From Thiotrichaceae bacterium (GTDB taxonomy: Bacteria > Pseudomonadota > Gammaproteobacteria > Thiotrichales > Thiotrichaceae): a DNA stretch of 7,891 bases. The notes under the pieces are model-generated. The model ran no database searches. It was given only the letters and a program-made list of their open reading frames with translations, and was not told where the DNA came from. The stretch covers positions 1 through 7,891 of the forward strand of contig JALVDQ010000392.1 in NCBI GenBank assembly GCA_027008885.1. Reading direction: 5' to 3'. Positions 1-6,386 of this stretch are shown here, piece by piece; position 1 is the first letter of the stretch; every line of letters begins with the position of its first letter. A program made the translations under genes and the position numbers.

Positions 1-13
1 TAAGATGCTTGCC

Positions 14-58
14 TCTGTCCTCTGACATACCCATCCCCCCCCTTTTTTACATATTTTT
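14..58. repeat. Copy A of a heptamer/C-tract/T-tract repeat
   Basis: This stretch holds TCTGTCC-TCTG (14-24), then ACCCAT and eight C (29-42), six T, and ACATATTTTT (49-58). The same string of blocks in the same order and orientation recurs at 6800-6842 with small length differences: six C, then TG, then six T. Outside these limits the two copies do not align. It lies downstream of the last minus-strand gene (stop at 115-117). The remaining bases of 1-114 show no convincing gene or terminator. I cannot name the repeat family. Confidence 0.7.
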
Positions 59-114
59 GCGTAACCTGTTGAGAAACGAAATACAGAATCAATGGCTAAT
101 ACCGACAGCTACAG

Positions 115-861
115 CTAATCAACCAGTGTTTCCATCAGGTCGATCATAAACTCTGCATCTTCATGCTCCTGGTTTTCCCAGCCGGAAATTCCCAGACTAT
201 TTAAAACACCCGGTCCTTTTTCATCATTTTTCATATTAAGCAGCACTTCTTTTATTAAATGGTGTTTTTCCTGGAGTTTTTCACTAGCGAGCATCACATG
301 ACGAATAACATATATTTGACTATGTATTAGAATTTTTAACTGCTCTTTAACAAAATTTGAGAGGCTGTCATAGGATTCTTCAAGAAAAAAACCAATATCA
401 GCCTGCTTGTTTAATAACTGTTTTGCAACCAGGGGGTAGCTGTCAACAATGCTCGTGTTGGTATTTTCCCTGTTCAGATCAGCGGGTTCCAGCATAATCA
501 TGCCCATCATATTGACATCAGGATCATCTGTTGTTGCGATGCGAGTGCCTTCACCCAGATCTTCTATTTGGTTTATGTGGCTCTCAGCAAGTGTTGCAAT
601 GATGGCTTCATCAGATGAGTCCTGTGGTGCTGCCAGGGCTGTAAAACCTTTTTCACGAATCAGCATTGAGGCATCATAGGGATTTGCGAAAATCAGATCA
701 ATTTCATTATTTGCGATTGCTGCACGCTGTTCGTCAAAACTGTTATAAAGCTCAAGATGAATGGGAAGATCCAGCTGGCGTTGCAGATAAGTATTGAAAA
801 TATACCAGCCTGCAATATGATCTGGTGAAAAATCCGGGCTTACGCTCATGACATAACTCAT
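115..861 (-). CDS. PhnD-like substrate-binding-fold protein without signal peptide
   Basis: This 248-aa protein resembles phosphate/phosphonate-type ABC transporter binding proteins (PhnD-like, periplasmic-binding-protein fold). The segment at residues 52-77 (NEIDLIFANPYDASML, then EKGFTALA) matches the family pattern of a strand ending in a Gly/Asn-Pro-Tyr ligand loop. Residues 106-130 look like the second-lobe strand and loop (TRIATTDDPD, then a helix and a Leu-rich turn). LNSLGISGWE at 220-229 fits the family C-terminus. There is no hydrophobic signal sequence or lipobox, and the protein begins almost directly in the first strand (VMSVSPDFSP). It should therefore be cytosolic, unlike transporter components. 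No permease or ATPase gene is adjacent. The start is supported by GGAGG at 869-873, 7 nt upstream, and by the ATGA overlap with the PAS gene stop, which implies translational coupling. The ligand is unknown; a sensor or ligand-binding partner of the PAS protein is an inference. Confidence 0.72.
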   Translation of the reverse strand: MSYVMSVSPDFSPDHIAGWYIFNTYLQRQLDLPIHLELYNSFDEQRAAIANNEIDLIFANPYDASMLIREKGFTALAAPQDSSDEAIIATLAESHINQIEDLGEGTRIATTDDPDVNMMGMIMLEPADLNRENTNTSIVDSYPLVAKQLLNKQADIGFFLEESYDSLSNFVKEQLKILIHSQIYVIRHVMLASEKLQEKHHLIKEVLLNMKNDEKGPGVLNSLGISGWENQEHEDAEFMIDLMETLVD

Positions 862-1340
862 TCTTGTTCCTCCAGAATCATATTGTTATACAATTCAATA
901 CATTTATTAATCTGTTTTCGTGAAGGTTTACGCCGGACAGAGGTATAACCTACGATTTCATTATTTCTAATATTGGGAATAGCGGTTGCATAAACCCAGT
1001 AATAGCTGCCATCCTTGCGCAAGTTTTTGACATATCCGTGCCATTTTTTACCACTTTGAAGTGTATCCCAAAGGTCTTTGAAAGCTGCTTTTGGCATATC
1101 AGGATGGCGCAGTATGCAATGCGGCTGACCGATCAGTTCTTCTTCTGAATAACCAGACATATCAATAAATGACTGATTACAATGAGTTATTATTCCGGCT
1201 TTATCGGTTCTCGAAACAATCAGCTTGCCGTCCGGGTAAGGAACTTCTGAATCAAGTATAACAACATCCCTTGTGTTACCATCAAAATAATTTATTGTGA
1301 CAGTTGAGTGTGCCTCTCTGTCTTCAAGTATCGTATCCAT
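858..1340 (-). CDS. Stand-alone Aer-type PAS domain protein
   Basis: This 160-aa soluble protein consists of a roughly 36-residue N-terminal extension and one PAS domain (about 38-140). The PAS domain closely matches the N-terminal PAS of the aerotaxis receptor Aer: THCNQSFIDMSGYSEEEL at 52-69, GQPH at 71-74, RHPDMP at 78-83, LWDTL with Trp91, KNLRKDG at 105-111, and YYWV at 113-116. In E. coli Aer the RHPDMP stretch and the Trp after it belong to the FAD-binding region, so flavin binding and redox sensing are plausible. Aer's membrane segment, HAMP and methyl-accepting signalling domains are all absent, so output must go through a partner. The start has AGGAAG at 1346-1351, 7 nt from ATG, with a second GGAGG further upstream. 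The stop overlaps the PhnD-like gene start. A 137-nt gap precedes it, without a clear promoter. Confidence 0.85.
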   Translation of the reverse strand: MDTILEDREAHSTVTINYFDGNTRDVVILDSEVPYPDGKLIVSRTDKAGIITHCNQSFIDMSGYSEEELIGQPHCILRHPDMPKAAFKDLWDTLQSGKKWHGYVKNLRKDGSYYWVYATAIPNIRNNEIVGYTSVRRKPSRKQINKCIELYNNMILEEQE

Positions 1341-1477
1341 TATGACTTCCTATGCCTCCAGGTTTTTATAGTTTTTGCCTGCTGTTCTACTCAGTGCATA
1401 TAAATTACAGCACCTGGAAAATCTATTATTGGTTGGGATAAATATGCTTGAGCGTTGCAAGCTTCTCTTTATGGCAA

Positions 1478-1843
1478 TTATGAAACAATTTTCTCAATTG
1501 CTTTTGCGGCACGTTTTACGTCAAGGAAAATAAGTCCAAGTCGTGCTTCAGGTTTTGTTAGTACAGTAACGACCGCATCAGGACCTGCATAAATCATCAG
1601 GATAAAACCCTTGTCGCCTTTTATAAGAACCTGTTCCAAAGTTCCACGTGCAAGTTCTTCAGCGGTACGGTCGCCAAGAGATAACATGGCAGCACTCATG
1701 GCACCTACACGATCTTCATCCATTCCAGCCGGAAGGATAGAATCCATCATCAGACCATCCGTTGAAAGCACTGCTGATGCTTCGATATCAGCACTCGATC
1801 CATTTAAATCACTCAATATTGAGTTAAGCATTTCAGAACGCAT
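1478..1843 (-). CDS. Roadblock/LC7 domain protein (MglB/CvnB-type)
   Basis: This 121-aa protein is essentially one roadblock/LC7 domain. The recognisable family pattern is: an N-terminal helix (LNSILSDLN); ASAVLSTDGLMMDSILPAGM at about 23-42; the strongly conserved DEDRVGAMSAAMLSLGDRTA; a strand pair EQVLIKGDKGFILMIYAG; and a final strand and helix (LGLIFLDVKRAAKAI). Bacterial roadblock proteins such as MglB (Myxococcus, Thermus) and CvnB (Streptomyces) form dimers that bind Ras-like GTPases. The GTPase two genes upstream is the obvious candidate partner, possibly with this protein as a GTPase-activating or scaffold factor (inference). The start is well supported by AAGGGG at 1852-1857, 8 nt before ATG. 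A 123-nt leader with a possible promoter precedes it, so it may be expressed partly independently of the upstream genes. Function in this organism is unproven. Confidence 0.9.
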   Translation of the reverse strand: MRSEMLNSILSDLNGSSADIEASAVLSTDGLMMDSILPAGMDEDRVGAMSAAMLSLGDRTAEELARGTLEQVLIKGDKGFILMIYAGPDAVVTVLTKPEARLGLIFLDVKRAAKAIEKIVS

Positions 1844-1904
1844 TATTTATACCCCTTAAGGTTATTCTTATTTTTAAATATTAGAATTTTTCAATTCAGC
1901 AAAG

Positions 1905-1910
1905 ATTATA
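1905..1910 (-). promoter_or_regulatory. Candidate -10 box for the roadblock gene
   Basis: On the minus strand this reads TATAAT, a perfect sigma70 -10 hexamer. It would put the start of transcription about 55 nt before the roadblock ATG at 1843. No good -35 hexamer lies 16-18 nt upstream. In this AT-rich leader a chance match is possible, so the call rests on position and the perfect hexamer only. Confidence 0.3.
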
Positions 1911-1922
1911 GTTTATTTATCC

Positions 1923-1964
1923 TTTATCGGCATTGCCTGACCGATAAATGGAAATTGTTTATCG
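1923..1964 (-). promoter_or_regulatory. Overlapping inverted repeats with a sigma28-like -10 octamer
   Basis: Read on the minus strand, this leader contains CGATAAA (1964-1958), TTTATCGG (1948-1941) and CCGATAAA (1930-1923). The middle arm can pair perfectly with either outer arm (7 bp or 8 bp), giving two mutually exclusive stem-loops just after the stop of the 213-aa gene. Neither is followed by a U-tract, so a classical intrinsic terminator is not supported. The last arm lies inside GCCGATAA (1931-1924), which equals the sigma28/FliA -10 consensus, about 80 nt before the roadblock ATG. The expected TAAA -35 element at about 15 nt spacing is absent. It could be an operator, an RNA processing site or an attenuator. 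Confidence 0.35.
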
Positions 1965-1966
1965 TT

Positions 1967-2608
1967 TTATTGTGTCATGTTAGTTCCCGAACCATAGCGT
2001 TTCACCAGCAACCACACCAGCTGTTTAAAAGCAGGTTGATTTATCTGTGGCAAGCCATGCAATACGAGAGTAAACGTATTGCTACCAACATATAAAGGCC
2101 AGAAACCAACTTCTGCGTTTCCAGCGGCATCGACGAGCCCCCAGGCATGTTGACTAAAACCGAGATTTCCCTGTAACAGCCCTTTATGCCTTTGATAAAC
2201 TTCGGAAAGATTTGCACTTATGGCTGCCAGTTCTTCTGCTGCTTCATGTGGAAAGCCAGAAGCACCCAGATAGAGTCCACTTTTATCTGCTAATAATGCT
2301 TTGCCGGTATCGGAAAACGAATTGAGCAGTGTGGGTAATATATTTTCCAGGGATTCACCAGGGATAGTTTCGATGTTTTTTTGACCCGTGATTAGCCCAA
2401 GGTTTTGCATTCGGTGCAACAGGCTAAGGTCATCATCAGGACAGAGCTTTGCCATCAATTCACTGGACAGTTTTGGGGTTTCGTCAAGTAATAGCAACTC
2501 AGTCAATATATCTCGCGTGACATCTTTTTCATTGTCATGCACAGCATAATACGCGCCACGCGGGGTGATATTGATATACAAACCATTATTTAATGTAAAC
2601 GAAGTCAT
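1967..2608 (-). CDS. Winged-helix-like plus degenerate roadblock-like protein
   Basis: I do not recognise a named family for this 213-aa protein. Residues 1-75 are predicted as short strands followed by helices (DVTRDILTELLLLDE, LSSELMAKLCP, LSLLHRMQNLGLIT), consistent with a small winged-helix-like unit. Residues about 86-202 follow the topology of a roadblock/LC7 domain: a helix, LLADKSGLYLGASGFP at 105-120, a helix rich in Ala/Glu, strands near 148-182, and a closing helix (FKQLVWLLVKRYG). It is much more divergent than the 121-aa roadblock protein. Its start overlaps the GTPase stop in a TAATG, and GGAG at 2619-2622 lies 10 nt upstream, so translation is likely coupled to the GTPase. This suggests a direct partner, comparable in position to conservon accessory proteins. 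The domain assignment is an inference from pattern, not a search. Confidence 0.7.
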   Translation of the reverse strand: MTSFTLNNGLYINITPRGAYYAVHDNEKDVTRDILTELLLLDETPKLSSELMAKLCPDDDLSLLHRMQNLGLITGQKNIETIPGESLENILPTLLNSFSDTGKALLADKSGLYLGASGFPHEAAEELAAISANLSEVYQRHKGLLQGNLGFSQHAWGLVDAAGNAEVGFWPLYVGSNTFTLVLHGLPQINQPAFKQLVWLLVKRYGSGTNMTQ

Positions 2609-3156
2609 TATGCTGTTACTCCAGGGTCAATTGTGTAAAGTAGAGCCTGGATCAGGGAGGAAACATCCTGCCTTTCTCTGGCATCAATACTAAAAACAGG
2701 TGCGCGGATTTGTAATTGATCAATCCAGTGCCTGTAATTGTCAATATCAGGCTTTTCTATATCATCGCTGCGTGTAACGCCTATCACCAGGTCACCATTT
2801 TGAATAAAGTTTTTGAAAGCCTGCGTATAAAATCTTAAGTCTTGTTGGGGATTGTCCCTTGAGTTATCGAGCAACAATATAAGTCCCAATGCGCCTTTGG
2901 TTAAGATATCCCACATAAAATCAAAGCGTTCCTGACCCGGAGTGCCATACAGGTGGATTCTTTCCTGATCACCCACCTTGATTTGACCATAATCCATTGC
3001 GACCGTTGTTTCTGATTTGCGCTGCTGGGTCATATCAGTAGCAGATTCATTGGTGCTGATAATTGGTATATCACTCATGGACTGGATTGCGGTTGTCTTG
3101 CCTGCACCAACTGGTCCTGTAAATATTATTTTTTTATGTTGTATTTCTGTGGACAT
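2608..3156 (-). CDS. Small Ras-like GTPase of the MglA/CvnD type
   Basis: This 182-aa protein is a single P-loop GTPase domain. G1 is GPVGAGKTT at 14-22. A switch I region with TTVAMDYG at 50-57 is highly typical of the bacterial conservon-type GTPases (CvnD, COG2229-like). G3 is YGTPGQERF at 70-78, followed by MWDILTKGALGLILLLD. G4 is TRSD at 128-131, and a G5-like SIDARERQDV lies at 156-165. The classical Asp of DxxG is replaced by Gly, as in related families, and NKxD is replaced by TRSD. It probably acts as a nucleotide-dependent switch controlled by the roadblock proteins encoded next to it. There is no membrane segment. It starts 3 nt after the stop of the 813-aa gene with no clear Shine-Dalgarno, so translational coupling is likely. 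Its stop overlaps the next start by one base. Polarity or motility control is known for MglA but only inferred here. Confidence 0.92.
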   Translation of the reverse strand: MSTEIQHKKIIFTGPVGAGKTTAIQSMSDIPIISTNESATDMTQQRKSETTVAMDYGQIKVGDQERIHLYGTPGQERFDFMWDILTKGALGLILLLDNSRDNPQQDLRFYTQAFKNFIQNGDLVIGVTRSDDIEKPDIDNYRHWIDQLQIRAPVFSIDARERQDVSSLIQALLYTIDPGVTA

Positions 3157-3159
3157 AAT

Positions 3160-5601
3160 TTACGTTTTAATTTTTTTCAAAAGGCGAGTGAAAAAGCCTC
3201 TGTTTTGAGTTTTCTTTATGGTGTTTTTGCTGCTTAGCAGCAAGATTTTATGATTATCTGTTTCAAGTAATCCCAGTGTCAGCACACCATTATAAAAAGC
3301 ATTTACAAAGCGTCTTTCAATATTTAATTTAACGGGTATCTGCTGAATACTGTCTGGATATTTATAAAAAACGGCAGCAATCTGCATAACGTGAGGTATG
3401 ATTTCCAGACGGGTCAGGTTTGGCCAATACTTCAAGGATATGGATTTTTTAGTATTCGTTCCCTGAGGCAATCTGCCCCTGGAGGTCAGCAAACTGCTTG
3501 TCCATAAAAAAGATTCAATGGTATGACTGTTTTCTGGTTCCTCTACAATTAGCTTGCGGTACAGTCTTATTTCACTACTATCGAGGTTATGTATTTTTAT
3601 GCTTTCCTGGTCAAAGGGAGTAAAACAAATTTCAGCGTAGTCACTGCTAAAAATAGACAGGTCACAGTAGATTTTTTTTAGATCAGGCAGTATGACAATA
3701 ATAATGCCATTAAACTTCATGCGCATGACCTTTTCAGTTTGCCTGGCTTGCTCTATAACCCTCAATAGCGTACTTAACATATAATCAGCCGGATTATATG
3801 TTTGTTCTTTTGAAGGGATAATATTGGAGTCACCACAGGTGAGTGCCCAGCGCTCTTCTGCAAAAGTCGGGATATGACGATGGTTTGCGCCTTCCATGCC
3901 GCGCGAGTTTACTCCTTCTGTTTCTTTGCGTATTTCTTCCAGCAATGTTTGCAGTTCTTCATCTTCTGATAATTCTACCTCTGGAATTGTCAGAATTGCT
4001 TCATCCTGTGGCTCAGACTCATCTGCGTTAGCCTGGGTTTCCGGGACAGTTGAAGCACTTTCCAGAAGTTCTTCGCTTTCCTGCTCTTTATTATCTACAA
4101 CAGGTTCGGCTGTATCACTTTCCGGCGCAATAACAGAATTGTTCGGTTCATCAAAATCCTGCTTTACTTCCTCTGCAGTATCCAGATTTTCAGTTAAATT
4201 ATCGTTAAGTTGTGGTAACTCTTGTGGTAATTCTTCCTGGTCTGGATTATTTGCTGAATCATCAGCAGTTGCTAAAACGTCTGCTTGTGAATTTTGCTGC
4301 TTGCTGATATCAGAATTGTCAGAATGAATAACATTCTCTATTTCTGTACCATTTTGATTAATCAATGCATCTATTGAGAGTAGCTTCTCTTTATTTTTTT
4401 CCAAATCAACGGGACTAATGCCTGTGTCACTCAATTCTTCTGCAGAATCATCTATTGAGGCTTCTGCCGTTTCGGTGGTTTCGGTAATAGCGGATTCACC
4501 ACCACCAGCAATTAATTGCTCTATCAGTATATCAATTTCATCTTTTGCTTCAGTTTTCTGCTCGGGTTTTTCAAGAACGGCAAGCTCGTCATGTTCCTGA
4601 TTATGCTCTGCATTATCAAATCTTGTAGAACTACCCAAGACAGTATTTGAGTCTGTCTGGTCTGAAAAATACTCGCTTGATCCTGCGTTGTTTGATTCAA
4701 TAGTTTGAGTTTGTGTAGCGGCAAGGTCGTTGTTGTATTCTGTTCGCTCAAGTGTTAGAGACTCTGTAAAGGCAGGGGTGGGCTCAGCCTGAACTGAAAA
4801 ATAATTAGGCGTATCTGCATTATTTGTATTAGTTGCGGTATTTATTTTAGTGTTTACTTCGGCTTTCTCTGTGATTGTCTCCGCATTCACTGTAAAAGTA
4901 TCAATCTTGTTTTGTTGCAAGTCCTCCGGGCTTTTGTCAAGAGAAGCAAAATTCGTTAAGGCAGGCTCAGGATCAGGATCATCCTGGATAGAAAAAAGTT
5001 CTGGAGTCTCTGCTGAAATTGTCTCTGTTGCAACGCTATCGTCAGGATTGGAAGTATCCGCTATTGCAGCGACTTCCTGAGTTGTTTCCTCAGATAAGTC
5101 ACTGCCAACAAGCGGATCTGTTTGCTCCTCTGTCGCCTTAGCATCCGTCTTGTCTTCATTCACGGAAAAACTCAAATCATTAAAGACAGGCAAGTCGTCA
5201 GATTCGGTTTCTTGCTGTTCTTGCTGTTTGCCAGATAGCGCAGTCGTTTCAGCAGATGCCGGTGCATCCGCAATTGATGAAAGCATTTCTGCTACCTGAT
5301 TCTTCGCCTGGATCAAAGCATTAGATGTCAGTGGTTTTGCAATCCAGACTGTGTTTTCCAGAGAAACTTCGCGAATAGATATGATTATTCCCGGCATTTT
5401 TGAGGTGCTCTGGATTTCTTCTACATTCTCTTTGGCACCAGGAAAGTCATAATCAATAATAAATACCTCAGCATTTTCCCTGCTGGTTTCTTCAAAGAGT
5501 GATTTTCCGGCGTTATTGAAGAAAAACTCTAAAATTGCCTGATTTTGAGAGCTCATTTCAAGAATGCAGATTTTAATGATATTAGAGTTCAAATTTGACA
5601 T
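3160..5601 (-). CDS. Receiver-like / acidic linker / conserved C-terminal domain protein
   Basis: This is an 813-aa protein with three parts. Residues about 8-110 resemble a response-regulator receiver: a third strand and loop VFIIDYDFPGA with Asp50 where the phospho-Asp would sit, a fourth strand PGIIISI, and a KP motif at 89-90. The acidic pair is reduced to Glu15, so it may be a pseudo-receiver. Residues about 113-565 are Glu/Asp/Ser/Thr/Asn-rich and probably disordered, with three degenerate repeats around 202, 267 and 311. Residues about 580-790 form a folded domain with motifs YNPADYML (602-609), ESFLW and TSRGRLPQGT (696-715), WPNLTRL (726-732), and RRFVNAFYN (763-771). I recall similar strings in gammaproteobacterial hypothetical proteins but cannot name the family. 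The tail is a short basic amphipathic segment. GGAG at 5615-5618 is rather far (13 nt) from ATG. A scaffold for the adjacent GTPase is an inference. Confidence 0.85.
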   Translation of the reverse strand: MSNLNSNIIKICILEMSSQNQAILEFFFNNAGKSLFEETSRENAEVFIIDYDFPGAKENVEEIQSTSKMPGIIISIREVSLENTVWIAKPLTSNALIQAKNQVAEMLSSIADAPASAETTALSGKQQEQQETESDDLPVFNDLSFSVNEDKTDAKATEEQTDPLVGSDLSEETTQEVAAIADTSNPDDSVATETISAETPELFSIQDDPDPEPALTNFASLDKSPEDLQQNKIDTFTVNAETITEKAEVNTKINTATNTNNADTPNYFSVQAEPTPAFTESLTLERTEYNNDLAATQTQTIESNNAGSSEYFSDQTDSNTVLGSSTRFDNAEHNQEHDELAVLEKPEQKTEAKDEIDILIEQLIAGGGESAITETTETAEASIDDSAEELSDTGISPVDLEKNKEKLLSIDALINQNGTEIENVIHSDNSDISKQQNSQADVLATADDSANNPDQEELPQELPQLNDNLTENLDTAEEVKQDFDEPNNSVIAPESDTAEPVVDNKEQESEELLESASTVPETQANADESEPQDEAILTIPEVELSEDEELQTLLEEIRKETEGVNSRGMEGANHRHIPTFAEERWALTCGDSNIIPSKEQTYNPADYMLSTLLRVIEQARQTEKVMRMKFNGIIIVILPDLKKIYCDLSIFSSDYAEICFTPFDQESIKIHNLDSSEIRLYRKLIVEEPENSHTIESFLWTSSLLTSRGRLPQGTNTKKSISLKYWPNLTRLEIIPHVMQIAAVFYKYPDSIQQIPVKLNIERRFVNAFYNGVLTLGLLETDNHKILLLSSKNTIKKTQNRGFFTRLLKKIKT

Positions 5602-5673
5602 TATAAATAGTTAACTCCAACGGTTTTATTACTAATCAGCCCCGGATATTTAATACTTGCTATATTTTGAAAA

Positions 5674-6351
5674 TTATTGACCGACAGCATGGGTTTGCTC
5701 CTGATTGTCGTTTTCAATATAGGTTAATAAATTATCCAGCTCTTCTCTTAGTGTCAGATTATCCGGATCATTAATAAGCGCATCCTCAAGGATTTTCCGT
5801 GCGATATCTAGCTGACCATACTCAATACTGGAACGTGCCTCCTCAATTGCTGAAAGTTGCAAACTGCTGGAAGTCTCATCCTGTACTATTAACTGTTTGT
5901 CCTTCTCTGCCAAACCACTGGAAAGAACCGAACCAGTCACCCACTTATAACCATAAAGATCGTCACTTTGAGGATCATCCTGCGATTTTATCCATGAGGC
6001 AAAATACTGTATTTCCTGTTTGCTCAGGTAAGAAGCAGAAGCCTTAAGCAGCCTGATTCTAAGTTGCTTGCCTGCGGCTTTAAGAATAATAAAAAGGTCT
6101 TGCAGAGCACCATGTAAAAACTCGGCATCTTGATGTCGCATTGCAATAAATATTCTGCGCGTGTGTGATTGCAAATCCCTGGGATTCTTCAGTATTGCAT
6201 GAGAAAGGAAATGCCAGGAATCTTTTGGATTAACAGAAGTGCTACTACAAGCATCAGCCTCAGACTTAATCAGAGGAATATCAGTGACTTGATCCAGTGG
6301 GAATATCAATGGCAGCATTGAATGAATCAATTCAGACTTTTTGGATGACAT
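5674..6351 (-). CDS. FimV/TPR-like C-terminal domain protein, first gene of the operon
   Basis: This 225-aa cytosolic protein has no signal peptide or membrane segment. Residues about 43-125 are helical (NPRDLQSHTRRIFIAM, EFLHGALQDLFIILKAAG, RIRLLKASASYLS), a pattern I associate with conserved gammaproteobacterial hypotheticals. Residues about 172-212 form a TPR-like helix pair, EEARSSIEYGQLDIARKILE followed by a DPDN turn and LREELDNLL, similar to the C-terminal TPR motif of FimV-type proteins. It lacks FimV's periplasmic LysM and membrane parts, so it is not FimV itself. The start is supported by AAGGGA at 6359-6364, 7 nt before ATG. It is the first gene of the minus-strand block; its leader runs straight into the MITE-like element whose end is 35 nt upstream. 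A protein-interaction role in the GTPase module is inferred from context. Confidence 0.8.
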   Translation of the reverse strand: MSSKKSELIHSMLPLIFPLDQVTDIPLIKSEADACSSTSVNPKDSWHFLSHAILKNPRDLQSHTRRIFIAMRHQDAEFLHGALQDLFIILKAAGKQLRIRLLKASASYLSKQEIQYFASWIKSQDDPQSDDLYGYKWVTGSVLSSGLAEKDKQLIVQDETSSSLQLSAIEEARSSIEYGQLDIARKILEDALINDPDNLTLREELDNLLTYIENDNQEQTHAVGQ

Positions 6352-6386
6352 TAAATTGTCCCTTGTTTATTGTTATTATTATTCTG

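Noticed and set aside
35..48. C8T6 run as a possible phase-variable tract
   Set aside because: It is intergenic, part of a repeat that also occurs elsewhere with a different C length, and not placed in a promoter or reading frame.
1446..1462. Possible terminator GCTTG-N7-CAAGC after the roadblock gene
   Set aside because: Only a 5-bp stem and no U-tract on the minus strand.
3896..4327. Plus-strand 143-codon Ser-rich frame, and other plus-strand frames within 3843-5080
   Set aside because: These are antisense to the acidic Glu/Asp/Ser-rich region of the 813-aa gene. Codon bias for GAA/GAT/TCN on one strand keeps the reverse frame open and Ser-rich; no start signals.
4524..4751. Minus-strand 75-codon frame inside the 813-aa gene
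   Set aside because: Out-of-frame reading of a low-complexity region with no ribosome site; the long frame continues intact with family motifs on both sides.
5674..6351. Calling the 225-aa gene fimV
   Set aside because: Only a TPR-like C-terminal unit is shared; LysM, membrane segment and the long acidic periplasm/cytoplasm layout of FimV are missing.
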